A stretch of DNA of 40,383 nt from Pseudomonadota bacterium (lineage in GTDB: Bacteria; Pseudomonadota; Alphaproteobacteria; Rhizobiales; Rhizobiaceae). The translations under genes were made by a program, and so were the position numbers. The stretch lies in NCBI GenBank assembly GCA_023435335.1, contig JAEYRU010000294.1:1-40383 (forward strand), in the 5' to 3' direction. The notes under the pieces were generated by a model. It made no database searches and was not told the DNA's origin. It was given only the letters and a program-made list of their open reading frames with translations. Of the stretch, positions 24,878 to 33,029 are shown one piece after another. How positions within the stretch are numbered: position 1 is the first letter of the stretch; each line of letters opens with the position of its first letter.

Positions 24878-26947
24878 ATGGGAGAGAATGTCGGACAGAC
24901 ACGGGATCATATCGTCGCAGGCATTGATGTCGGCGGCACCTTTACCGACCTGATCCTCATTGATGGCCGCGCCGGCGGACGGGTTTCCATCGCCAAGACT
25001 CCCACGACGATCGACAACCAGGCTTACGGCGTCGTCGCCGCGCTTGAGCGATCCGGTCGCGAGGTCGGAGAGATAGGGCTCATAGTCCACGGTACCACCA
25101 CCACGACCAACGCGGTGCTGGAACGGCGGCTGGCGCGTGCGGGGATGATCACCACGGCGGGCTTCCGTGACGTGCTGGAACTCGGCCGCCGCACGCGCCC
25201 GCAGCCCTACGGCATGACCGGCGTGTTCGTGCCGGTAATCCCGCGCGACCTGCGGCTGGAGGTGTCCGAGCGCATGGAGGCCTCCGGCCGCGTGCGCGTG
25301 CCGCTCGACGAGGAGGGTGTGCGGACGGCCGTGTGCAAGCTGCTCGACGCCGGCTGCGAGTCGCTGGTGATCCATTTCCTGCATGCCTACGCCAACCCGG
25401 AGCATGAACGCCGCGCGGCGGAGATCGCCGCGGAGCTCTGGCCGAACGACCACATCACCATGGGGCATTCGCTGCTGTCGGAGGCGCGCGAGTTCGAGCG
25501 CGGCGTTACCGCCGCCGTCAACGCCTCGGTGCAGCCGATCCTGAAGCGCTACGTGGCGCGGCTCCGCGAGGAACTGGCGGGGCGGGGCTACCGGCGAGAC
25601 TTCCTTGTGATGAACGGCAACGGAGGCATGATCTCGGCAGCGAACGTGACTCGCGAGGCAGCGAAGACGGTGATGTCGGGGCCGGCATCCGGGGTCATGG
25701 CAGCGGCCTATACGGGGCGGGCAGCGGGATTCCCCAACCTGATCACCTACGACATGGGGGGCACCTCGACCGATGTCGCGCTGATCCGCGACGCGCAGCC
25801 GGCAGTGTCGAACGAGATCGAGATCGAATATGCGATGCCCATCCACGTGCCGATGGTCGACGTACATACGGTCGGCGCCGGCGGAGGCTCGATCGCGCGG
25901 GTCGACGAGGCGGGCCTCATCCGCGTGGGCCCAGAGAGCGCCGGCGCTTCTCCGGGGCCGAGCTGCTACGGCCGGGGCGGGACGGAGCCGACCATTTCGG
26001 ACGCCAATCTGGTGCTCGGACGGCTGAACCCGAAGCGGCTGCTGTCGGTCGACAATCCGGTGTCGGTGGAGGCGGTTCGAAACGTCTTTTCCGAGAAGGT
26101 CGGTAGTCGCATCGGTATGGACGGCAATGCCGCGGCCGGGGCCGCTCTGCGGCTCGCGAACCTGAAGATGGCCGGCGCGGTGCGCATGGTTTCGCTCGCC
26201 AGGGGCCACGATCCGCGCGATTTCGTCCTGTTCGCCTTCGGCGGGGCGGGGCCGCTGCACGCCACGGCGCTGGCCCGTGAGCTGGGCATCCCGAAAGTGC
26301 TGGTGCCGGCGCGGCCGGGCATCACCAACGCGCTCGGATGCGTGGTGGCGGATCTGCGCCACGATTTCGTGCGCACCGTGAACCGGCCGGTGTTTGACCT
26401 CGACGAGGCCGCGATGCGCGCCATACTGGAGGAACAAAAGGCCGAGGGCCTGGCGCTTATCAGGGAGGAAGCGGTCCGGCCCCAGTCGGTGCGTTTCGTC
26501 CATTCGGCCGACATGCAATTCGTCGGCCAGACGCACCTGATCAATGTGCCGCTGCCTTCCGCCGAGATCGACCGCGCCGCGCTGCAGGCGCTGTTCGAAA
26601 AGGCCTATTTCGCGCGCTTCCGGGTGTCGCTGCCCGAGATCCGGGCCAACCTCGTCAATCTCAATACCTCGGTCATCGGGTCGCGGCCCGATGTCGACCT
26701 TTCCGCGCTTATCGACCCTTCCGGGCGCGCCGGAACCTTGGATGGCGCGCTGGTCGAGACGCGCGCGGTCTGGTTCGACGGCGCATGGCGCGACACCCCG
26801 GTCTATTCGCGGGAGAAGCTGCCGCTGGACGCCATCGTCGAAGGCCCGGCCATCCTCGAACAGCTCGACGCCACCACGGTGCTGGAGCCGGGCGACGTGG
26901 CGCGCAGCGACCGGGACGGCAATCTCGTCGTGGAGGTGGGCACGTGA
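24878..26947 (+). CDS. hyuA: hydantoinase/oxoprolinase family protein, subunit A
   Basis: A 689-residue ASKHA-like ATPase subunit of the hydantoinase/oxoprolinase/acetone-carboxylase superfamily. Motifs are DVGGTFTD at residues 17-24, GTTTTTNAVLERR at about 71-83, YDMGGTSTDVAL at about 290-301 and FGGAGPLHA near residue 450. The length is full. Members hydrolyse N-methylhydantoins or 5-oxoproline or carboxylate ketones at the cost of ATP; the substrate cannot be fixed here. The ATG at 24878 has no strong ribosome-binding site. The stop overlaps the hyuB GTG start (GTGA). The N- and C-terminal halves look intact. Confidence 0.93.
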   Translation: MGENVGQTRDHIVAGIDVGGTFTDLILIDGRAGGRVSIAKTPTTIDNQAYGVVAALERSGREVGEIGLIVHGTTTTTNAVLERRLARAGMITTAGFRDVLELGRRTRPQPYGMTGVFVPVIPRDLRLEVSERMEASGRVRVPLDEEGVRTAVCKLLDAGCESLVIHFLHAYANPEHERRAAEIAAELWPNDHITMGHSLLSEAREFERGVTAAVNASVQPILKRYVARLREELAGRGYRRDFLVMNGNGGMISAANVTREAAKTVMSGPASGVMAAAYTGRAAGFPNLITYDMGGTSTDVALIRDAQPAVSNEIEIEYAMPIHVPMVDVHTVGAGGGSIARVDEAGLIRVGPESAGASPGPSCYGRGGTEPTISDANLVLGRLNPKRLLSVDNPVSVEAVRNVFSEKVGSRIGMDGNAAAGAALRLANLKMAGAVRMVSLARGHDPRDFVLFAFGGAGPLHATALARELGIPKVLVPARPGITNALGCVVADLRHDFVRTVNRPVFDLDEAAMRAILEEQKAEGLALIREEAVRPQSVRFVHSADMQFVGQTHLINVPLPSAEIDRAALQALFEKAYFARFRVSLPEIRANLVNLNTSVIGSRPDVDLSALIDPSGRAGTLDGALVETRAVWFDGAWRDTPVYSREKLPLDAIVEGPAILEQLDATTVLEPGDVARSDRDGNLVVEVGT

Positions 26948-28698
26948 CCTCCCTCGACGCCATTACGCTTTCCGTGATCGAGGCCGGCCTGCAGCAGGTC
27001 TGCGACGAGATGGACCTCGCCTTCTCGCGTTCGGCCTTCTCGCCGGTGATCGCCGAAGCCAATGACCGCTCCGACGGCATCTATTCGGCGCAGGACGGGT
27101 CGCTGATCGCGCAGGGGCTGGGCGGGCTGCCGGTCTTCGTCGGGGTGATGCAGTATTCGACGAAGACGCTGATCGAGATGATCCGCGACGGCAGATGCCT
27201 GCCGCCGGAGCCGGGCGACGTGTACATCGTCAACGACCCCTATCTCGGCGGAACGCATCTGATGGACGTGCGCTTCGCGCGGCCGGTCTGGCGCGCCGGC
27301 CGCATCTGGTGCTGGCTGTCCAACACGGGCCACTGGCCCGACATCGGCGGCGCGGTGCCGGGAGGCTTCTCGGCGTCGGCCACCGCTGTCGAGCAGGAGG
27401 GGCTGCGGCTGCCGCCGGTGAAGCTGTTCAAGAAAGGCGCGCTCGACCCGGAAATCTACGCGATCATCACCTCCAATATCCGCGTCGCCGACCAGCGCAT
27501 CGGTGACGTGAAGGCGCAGGCGGCGGCGCTGGAAGTGGGCGAGGAGCGGCTGTTCGCGCTGCTCGACCGTTATGGCGACGCGACGGTGGAAGCGGCGATC
27601 GCGGAGCTGCGCCGGCGGGCGGCCGAGCAGATGCGCGCCCGCATCGCGCCTATTCCGGACGGTACCTACCGCGGAGAGGCCTTCGTCGATTCCGACGGCG
27701 TCGTCGACGAGCCGCTCACCATCGCGCTTGCCGTGGAGAAGGCCGGCGACACGCTCACCTTCGACTTTGCCGGCTCCAGCCCGCCCTGCCTCGGGCCGAT
27801 GAACTCGGTGCTGGCGACGACCCTGTCGTCGGTCTATCTGGCCATGCGCCACATCTTTCCCGACGTGCCGCTTTCGGCCGGCGCCTTCGAGCCGCTGATC
27901 GTGAAGTGGCCGGAAGGTACGTTCCTCGACGCGCAGTATCCGAGGCCGGTGTCGGGCTGCGCGGCGGAGGTCTCGCAGCGCATCGCCGAAGCGGTGTTCT
28001 CAGCGCTTGTGAGGGCGCTGCCGGACCATGTGACTGCCGCGCCCGCCGGCACCAGCGGCAATTTCGGACTGGGCGGCTTCGACCCCGAGCGCGGACGCGG
28101 CTTCGTTATGTACCAGCTGTCCGGCGGCGGTTATGGCGGCAATGCCGACCATGACGGCCTGACGAACGGCTGCTCGACCATCGGCATCTCCAAATCGCCG
28201 CCAGTCGAGATCATGGAGCAGAATTTTCCGGTGCTCTATCGCCGCTATGCGCTACGCGAGGGCTCTGGCGGGGCGGGCAGGCATCGCGGCGGCTTCGGGC
28301 TGGAATACGAGATCGAACTGCTGCGCGGCGAGGCCCGCGCCTCCTTCGTCATGGATCACGGACGCGTCGGCCCGCAGGGCGCGCTTGGAGGCCAGGACGG
28401 CGCGGTGAACACGGTCAAGGTCTGGCGCGGCGGCAAGGCGCATGTGCCGCCCCATCTGTCGAAGGAACAGGACATCGCGCTGAAGGCCGGCGACCGCGTG
28501 GCGGTGGGTACGCCGGGCGGCGGAGGCTACGGCGATCCGTTGGAGCGCGATCCGCGGAAGGTTCTGGCCGACGTGCGGCTGGGCTACTATTCGCGCGAGG
28601 ATGCGCAAGGGCTGTTCGGCGTGGTGTTGGACCCGTCAGGGGAGGCGGTGGATGCATCGGCCACCGCATCGCTGAGGGCTGCCCGCACCGCCGGTTGA
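26944..28698 (+). CDS. hyuB: hydantoinase B/oxoprolinase family protein
   Basis: A 584-residue catalytic subunit partner of HyuA. The conserved VNDPYLGGTHLMD (about residues 96-108), GNFGLGGFDPERG and the C-terminal GTPGGGGYGDP mark the HyuB/acetone-carboxylase alpha family. The start is GTG at 26944, with an excellent GGAGGTG upstream inside hyuA, and the two genes overlap by 4 nt, as expected for subunits made in equal amount. Metal-dependent chemistry is known in some relatives. A small membrane-protein gene follows after 7 nt. The family is certain; hydantoin, oxoproline or another amide or ketone could be the substrate. Confidence 0.93.
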   Translation: MTSLDAITLSVIEAGLQQVCDEMDLAFSRSAFSPVIAEANDRSDGIYSAQDGSLIAQGLGGLPVFVGVMQYSTKTLIEMIRDGRCLPPEPGDVYIVNDPYLGGTHLMDVRFARPVWRAGRIWCWLSNTGHWPDIGGAVPGGFSASATAVEQEGLRLPPVKLFKKGALDPEIYAIITSNIRVADQRIGDVKAQAAALEVGEERLFALLDRYGDATVEAAIAELRRRAAEQMRARIAPIPDGTYRGEAFVDSDGVVDEPLTIALAVEKAGDTLTFDFAGSSPPCLGPMNSVLATTLSSVYLAMRHIFPDVPLSAGAFEPLIVKWPEGTFLDAQYPRPVSGCAAEVSQRIAEAVFSALVRALPDHVTAAPAGTSGNFGLGGFDPERGRGFVMYQLSGGGYGGNADHDGLTNGCSTIGISKSPPVEIMEQNFPVLYRRYALREGSGGAGRHRGGFGLEYEIELLRGEARASFVMDHGRVGPQGALGGQDGAVNTVKVWRGGKAHVPPHLSKEQDIALKAGDRVAVGTPGGGGYGDPLERDPRKVLADVRLGYYSREDAQGLFGVVLDPSGEAVDASATASLRAARTAG

Positions 28699-28705
28699 GG
28701 GGCGG

Positions 28706-29248
28706 ATGAACCGAATGGTGCGCGTGCTGTTCTGGCTGCTGGCGGCGGCAACGCTCGCCGTCTACCTGGCCATGGTTGTGTGGACCCTGCCCGCGATCTC
28801 GGCCGGCGCCGGAGGCCTGGCGCCCTTCGATCTCCGCCCGACCGGCTACACGTTTGACGAGGCAAAAGCGTTTCTCGCGGCACTCTCGCCCGAAGCCGGC
28901 GCCTTGTATCGCGACGTGCAGCATCGCCTCGACCTTGTCTTTCCGGGCCTGCTAGCCACCACCGTCTATTTCGCCATCGCGGCGCTGCTGCCGAAGCGGC
29001 TCGGCCGTTGGCGTTTCCTGCTTCCGCTGCCGGTCGCGCTGGCAGCGGCGTTCGACTGGGCGGAGAACGCAGCGGTTTCCAGGATGCTGGTGGCCGGAGC
29101 CGATGGCATAACGCCAGGGATGGTCGCGGAGGCGAGCCGCTGGAGCGTCCTCAAGGCAGCGGCGTCGACGATCGCATACACCGCGCTGCTGGCCCTGCTT
29201 CTCCGCGCAGGCTTCCGCAGGCTCAGCCGCCGGCGCGGGAACCTCTGA
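28706..29248 (+). CDS. uncharacterised four-span membrane protein
   Basis: A 180-residue protein with four likely membrane helices, at about residues 6-30, 75-95, 102-120 and 148-168. A soluble loop between the first two contains PFDLRPTGYTFDEAKAFLAALSPE, and DWAENAAVSRML follows the third. I recall this layout in a conserved but unnamed family. GAGGGGCGG precedes the ATG, and the gene starts 7 nt after hyuB, so it is co-transcribed with hyuAB. Its role there is unknown; it is too small and lacks the signatures of a known transporter. A long hairpin terminator follows. Confidence 0.75.
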   Translation: MNRMVRVLFWLLAAATLAVYLAMVVWTLPAISAGAGGLAPFDLRPTGYTFDEAKAFLAALSPEAGALYRDVQHRLDLVFPGLLATTVYFAIAALLPKRLGRWRFLLPLPVALAAAFDWAENAAVSRMLVAGADGITPGMVAEASRWSVLKAAASTIAYTALLALLLRAGFRRLSRRRGNL

Positions 29249-29259
29249 ATGCGATGGCG

Positions 29260-29298
29260 AAAAAAAGAAGGCCCGCCGCGCAGGGCGCGGCGGGCCTT
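29260..29298. terminator. strong bidirectional terminator between hyu operon and dctP
   Basis: A perfect 13-bp GC-rich stem with a CAGGG loop (arms 29268-29280 and 29286-29298). Seven A residues at 29260-29266 lie on the left, so minus-strand dctP transcripts end in a U-tract. It lies between the convergent membrane-protein and dctP genes and should also slow plus-strand readthrough. Confidence 0.9.
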
Positions 29299-29319
29299 AC
29301 CCGTCCCCCGACAGGTTGA

Positions 29320-30348
29320 TTACATGCCGGTGTGCTTGGCGATCAGCGCCCGAGCGTCCTCGACCATGGCCTTTGCCTGCAGGCCCTTGCCTTCCATCTC
29401 GGCGATCCAGGCGTCGATCAGCGGCGATGCCGCGTCCTTCCAGCGCTGGGTCTCGGCTTCGTCGAGGGTGATGATGTTGTTGTTGCGGTCCTGCGCGATC
29501 TTGAGACCGGCAGCGTCACCTTCGTCCATCGTGCGCCCGAACAGGGCGGCCGCCTCGATGCCCGAATTGTCGTCGATCACCTTCTTCAGGTCGTCCGGCA
29601 GCTTGTCGTAGGCCGCCTGGTTCATGGCGACCACGAAGGTCTGCGTGTAGAGGCCGTTGGCGCCCGAGAAGCCGGTGTGGTTGCTGACCAGTTCGCTGAC
29701 CTTGAGCGAAGGCGTCACTTCCCACGGAATGGTGGTGGCGTCGATCACGCCCTTGGAGAGCGCCTCAGTGACGGCGGGAACCGGCATGCCGATCGGCGAT
29801 GCGCCGAGCTTCTCGAGCATCTGGTTGATGACGCGCGAGCCGCCGCGAATCTTGAGGCCGTTCATGTCCTCGAGCTTGTTCACCGGGTTCTTCGAATGGA
29901 TCAGGCCCGGGCCGTGAGCGTGCCAGGCGATGACCTTCATGCCCTTGAACTCGTCGGCGCAGTACTTTTCGCAATATTCGTGGAAAGCCTTGGACGTCGC
30001 TTCGCCCTTTGTCACCATGAACGGCAGTTCGAAAGCCTCGGTCGAGGGGAAGCGGCCGGGCGTGTAGCCAATGACCGTCCAGATGAAATCGACGACACCG
30101 TCGGTCACCTGGTCGACCAGCTGCGGCGGGGTGCCGCCGAGCGCCATTGCGTCGTATTTCTCGATCTTCAGGCGGCCGCCGGAGTCGGCCATCACCTTTT
30201 CCATCCACGGAATGATGGCCTTCGCAGGAATCGTCGCCTGCGGCGGCAGCATCTGATGGAAGCGGAGCGTTACCTCCTGCGCCATCGAGGTTGCCGTCAT
30301 CGCACCCAGAGCGGCCGCGGCCGCAAGCATCTTAGTCAACATGTTCAT
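29320..30348 (-). CDS. dctP: TRAP transporter substrate-binding protein (DctP family)
   Basis: A 342-residue periplasmic solute-binding protein. A clear signal peptide (MNMLTKMLAAAAALGAMTA then TSMAQ) is likely cleaved near residues 23-24. The DctP fold is shown by the region around Arg168 in LKIRGGSR, which usually binds a carboxylate, and by PWEVTPSLK and FVVAMNQAAYDKLPDD. The ATG at 30348 has GGAGGACC at good spacing; the frame extends 15 codons upstream without support. No dctQ or dctM membrane subunit is found in the window, so it either works with subunits elsewhere or is an orphan. The ligand is probably an organic acid. Confidence 0.93.
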   Translation of the reverse strand: MNMLTKMLAAAAALGAMTATSMAQEVTLRFHQMLPPQATIPAKAIIPWMEKVMADSGGRLKIEKYDAMALGGTPPQLVDQVTDGVVDFIWTVIGYTPGRFPSTEAFELPFMVTKGEATSKAFHEYCEKYCADEFKGMKVIAWHAHGPGLIHSKNPVNKLEDMNGLKIRGGSRVINQMLEKLGASPIGMPVPAVTEALSKGVIDATTIPWEVTPSLKVSELVSNHTGFSGANGLYTQTFVVAMNQAAYDKLPDDLKKVIDDNSGIEAAALFGRTMDEGDAAGLKIAQDRNNNIITLDEAETQRWKDAASPLIDAWIAEMEGKGLQAKAMVEDARALIAKHTGM

Positions 30349-30374
30349 TGGCAAGGTCCTCCCATGAGCCGATA

Positions 30375-30385
30375 TTGTTATACAA
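30375..30385. promoter_or_regulatory. GntR-type operator candidate upstream of dctP
   Basis: TTGTTATACAA (TTGTATAACAA on the coding minus strand) has perfect TTGT/ACAA arms around a 3-nt centre. It overlaps a TATAAC sequence that could serve as the dctP -10 box, 27 nt upstream of the start codon. It resembles the GTATAC sites at 24784 and 31734 but is one base longer in the centre. Confidence 0.45.
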
Positions 30386-30479
30386 CAAAACAATTCGGCG
30401 CGACAGTCTCTACTTAAGGCGAAATCGCGATACCGTTAAGGCCGCTGCGGACAAGTCTCCCGGCTCCCTGCCGGCCACG

Positions 30480-30932
30480 CTACGGCCCGAAACCGCGGTT
30501 CGCTGCAGGCCCGGCGCGACCTCGACGTCCTTGCCGGCTAGCGCCGCTTCCCAGCTCCATGCGGACACCTGCGCAGACGAGACGCATGCCCGCCGGTCGG
30601 TCGGCCTGCGTGAGCGTCGGTGCGGCGGGGACGGTCAGACGTACGCGCGCGCCTTCGACCAGGGCCCACATGAAGCGCGCGCCGGGGCTGTCTTCGCCTC
30701 CGGCGACCAGCACGCGCATCCTGTCCTGCCCGACATAGACGCAGACATGCGAGCGTCCCGCCGAGAAGTCAGGCTGGCCGGCGCGTACGCGCGTTCGAGC
30801 CCCCTGCCTGAAGGCGGGAAGTCCGCCTTCCACGGCGAATTCGATCATGCGCAGGTGGGCGGCGATCGTCTGCGCGCGCACCACGCATGCATTGCGCCAT
30901 ACGGTTCGCGCGTCGTTGCTTCCCGCACGCAT
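30480..30932 (-). CDS. hypothetical ORF downstream of gntR
   Basis: A 150-residue minus-strand ORF beginning 8 nt after the gntR stop. I do not recognise it. From residue 20 to about 110 the codons end mostly in G or C, like real genes here, and the protein reads plausibly (SHVCVYVGQDRMRVLVAGGE, then ARFMWALVEGARVRLTVP). The last 30 residues are Arg/Gly/Ala-rich and may be beyond the true coding end. There is no membrane span or signal peptide. It could be a small gene co-transcribed with gntR, a decayed gene, or chance. If it is not real, the 591 bases between dctP and gntR hold only the dyad at 30375 and nothing else I can name. Confidence 0.35.
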   Translation of the reverse strand: MRAGSNDARTVWRNACVVRAQTIAAHLRMIEFAVEGGLPAFRQGARTRVRAGQPDFSAGRSHVCVYVGQDRMRVLVAGGEDSPGARFMWALVEGARVRLTVPAAPTLTQADRPAGMRLVCAGVRMELGSGASRQGRRGRAGPAANRGFGP

Positions 30933-30939
30933 CCGGCTC

Positions 30940-31686
30940 TCAGCCCGAAACCAGCATCAGCCCCGGCACGCGCTCGACGAGGCGACGGTCGGTCATGACG
31001 AATTCCAGGTTCTGCCGGGCGAGGCGCGCATGCTCGCGCGCCAGCGCTTCAGCCCTTGCGCCCTCGCGCATCTCGATCGCCGCGACGATCGCCCGGTGCT
31101 GCGCCTGGCCGATGAACAGCGAGGCGCGGAAGGCTGGAATGTGCGCCTGCGCGGTGAGGAAGGCGCTGGGGTCGGCGAAGGGAAGCTGCTTGGCCCGGTC
31201 GAGCTCGCGCTTGGCGATGGTGCTGCCGGACAGTCCGGCGAGCATCTCGTGGAACTCGGCGTTGAGCGCGACGTAGCGGTCGAAATCCATGTCGTCGGGG
31301 GTTGCGCCGAACACCTCGTCCAGCTTGGCGACAAGTCCCTTCATTGCGACGAGTCGCGCCGGCTGCACGCCGCGCTCGGCGGCCAGCCGCGCCGCCATGC
31401 CTTCGAGCGTCCCGCGCAGTTCGATCGCGTCGTGCACGTCCGCCTCGGTGAAGGAGCGCACCGCATAGCCGCCGGAGGGGATCGCCTCGAGGATGCCTTC
31501 CTGCTCCATGCGCGCGAGCGCTGCGCGGACCGGGGTGCGCGAGAGGCCGAGCCGCTCGCTGATCGAAACCTCGGACAGACGTTCGCCCGGAGCGACGGCG
31601 CCCGCATAGACGAGATCGCGCAGGCCGAGCACCGCCTTCAGCGATTGGGTCGCGCCCTTTTCGGGGGATGGGGGTGATTTGCTAAT
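30940..31686 (-). CDS. GntR family transcriptional regulator, FCD subfamily
   Basis: A FadR-type regulator. An N-terminal winged helix (LRDLVYAGAVAPGERLSEVS, then ERLGLSRTPVRAALARMEQEGIL) is followed by a helical FCD ligand-binding domain with HDAIELRGTLEG, ALNAEFHEML and an acidic/His metal or carboxylate pocket (HRAIVAAIE). The longest frame starts at TTG 31755, but that codon lies in a TTGACA -35-like box and reads through the dyad at 31734. A better initiation signal is GGAGGA with 6 nt to an ATT at 31686, used here; GTG 31632 is the next canonical choice. The start is therefore uncertain. It is divergent from the methionine synthase-like gene. Confidence 0.85.
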   Translation of the reverse strand: MSKSPPSPEKGATQSLKAVLGLRDLVYAGAVAPGERLSEVSISERLGLSRTPVRAALARMEQEGILEAIPSGGYAVRSFTEADVHDAIELRGTLEGMAARLAAERGVQPARLVAMKGLVAKLDEVFGATPDDMDFDRYVALNAEFHEMLAGLSGSTIAKRELDRAKQLPFADPSAFLTAQAHIPAFRASLFIGQAQHRAIVAAIEMREGARAEALAREHARLARQNLEFVMTDRRLVERVPGLMLVSG

Positions 31687-31733
31687 GGCCGTTCCTCCAC
31701 GGCTGGCTGCATTGGAGCAAGTCCAAGTCCATC

Positions 31734-31743
31734 CTGTATACAG
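31734..31743. promoter_or_regulatory. GntR-type operator candidate upstream of gntR
   Basis: CTGTATACAG is a perfect 10-bp palindrome with the GTATAC core, located between gntR and the divergent MetE-like gene. On the minus strand TTGACA lies just upstream (31755-31750), so the site sits in the promoter spacer, as expected for autorepression. It matches the cores before hyuA and, loosely, dctP. Confidence 0.5.
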
Positions 31744-31823
31744 CTTGTTTGTCAAGTGACATTAGCGGTCGGCCTGTGCTAGCGAGCGCTCCGAAAGCTT
31801 TTTTCGAGTGAGAGGAGGTCCCC

Positions 31824-32945
31824 ATGACCGTCGCCAAGCCGCCCTATCGTGCCGACCATGTCGGCAGCCTGCTGCGTCCCCAGGCCGTGAAGGACGCGCG
31901 CCGACGTCACTACGAAGAAAAGACAATGAGCGCCGGGGAATTGCGGGCGATCGAGGACGAAGCCATCCGTGAAGCGATCCGCATGCAGGAGGAAGTCGGC
32001 CTGCCGGTGACCACCGACGGTGAGATCCGCCGCGCATTCTGGCACTACGACTTCCTCGACGGCCTCACGGGCTTCGACCTGGAGAAGCGCGACCACGGCG
32101 CCCAGTTTGCCGGCACGCAGATGATCCCGGTGCACCCGGTGATCAGCGAGCGTTTCGACTTCCCCGCCGACCACCCGCATATCGAACATTTCCGCTTCGT
32201 CGCCGAGAACACGAAGGTGATGCCGAAGATCTCGATCCCCGGCCCGAGCTGCGCCCATTTCCGTACGGCGCCGGACGATGTCCGCGTTCCGGAATACAAA
32301 GATGTCAACGTGATGTTCGAGGATCTGGCGAAGACCTACAAGAAGGCCGTAAAAGCCTTCTACGACGCCGGCTGCCGGTACCTGCAGATGGACGACATCT
32401 TCTTCGCCTATCTGTGCGATCCCAAGCACCGCGAGGCCAAGAAGGCGGCGGGCCAGGATCCCGACTGGCTGATCGACCGCTACGCCTGGATGATGCACGA
32501 GGCGATCGAGGGCCGGCCCGACGACATGGTCATCGGCATGCATATGTGCCGCGGCAACTTCAAGTCGACCTATGCCGCGGAAGGGGCCTATGACCTCGCC
32601 GCCGACGCGATCTTCAACAAGACCGGCGTCGACATCTATTTCATGGAGTATGACAGCGACCGCGCCGGCGGGCTGGAGCCGCTGCGCCTGCTGCCCAAGG
32701 GCAACAAGCGCGTGCTGCCGGGCTTCATCACTACGAAGACGGGCGAGCTGGAGACGATGGACGAGCTCAAGCGCAAGTTCGACGAGGCGTCGAAATATGC
32801 TTCCCTCGACCAGCTGGGCATCGCCCCGCAATGCGGCTTCGCTTCCACCGAGGAAGGCAACGCGATCACCTTCGACGACCAGCGCCGCAAGCTTGAGCTT
32901 GTGGTGAAGACGGCGGAAGCGATCTGGGGCGGCGTCGCCACGTAG
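31824..32945 (+). CDS. cobalamin-independent methionine synthase II family protein
   Basis: A 373-residue TIM-barrel enzyme that equals only the C-terminal catalytic domain of MetE (full MetE is about 750 residues). Likely zinc ligands are His240 and Cys242 in IGMHMCRGN, Glu275 in FMEYDSD and Cys337 in IAPQCGFAS, as in MetE. YLQMDD near residue 190 is also typical. Such short proteins transfer a methyl group to homocysteine from donors that vary, and the donor here is unknown. GAGGAGGT precedes the ATG. It is transcribed away from gntR and may be under the same regulator. The family is certain, the substrate is not, so no gene symbol is given. Confidence 0.9.
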   Translation: MTVAKPPYRADHVGSLLRPQAVKDARRRHYEEKTMSAGELRAIEDEAIREAIRMQEEVGLPVTTDGEIRRAFWHYDFLDGLTGFDLEKRDHGAQFAGTQMIPVHPVISERFDFPADHPHIEHFRFVAENTKVMPKISIPGPSCAHFRTAPDDVRVPEYKDVNVMFEDLAKTYKKAVKAFYDAGCRYLQMDDIFFAYLCDPKHREAKKAAGQDPDWLIDRYAWMMHEAIEGRPDDMVIGMHMCRGNFKSTYAAEGAYDLAADAIFNKTGVDIYFMEYDSDRAGGLEPLRLLPKGNKRVLPGFITTKTGELETMDELKRKFDEASKYASLDQLGIAPQCGFASTEEGNAITFDDQRRKLELVVKTAEAIWGGVAT

Positions 32946-32984
32946 GGGCGGCGACCGACACTCTCCACCAAGCTGAACACGGTC

Positions 32985-33009
32985 TCCTCCCCTACCACGC
33001 TGGGGAGGA
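32985..33009. repeat. inverted repeat between the MetE-like gene and P450
   Basis: A perfect 8-bp inverted repeat (TCCTCCCC, 9-nt loop, GGGGAGGA) in the gap between convergent genes. It lacks a T-run on either side. It resembles the short CTCCCC...GGGGAG intergenic elements common in rhizobial genomes, and it may also act as a weak terminator. Confidence 0.45.
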
Positions 33010-33029
33010 TGCCGGCTGCGGCGGGGGCG

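Noticed and set aside
24785..26536. 583-codon open frame on the minus strand opposite hyuA
   Set aside because: No start signal or recognisable domain, while hyuA carries all superfamily motifs on the plus strand.
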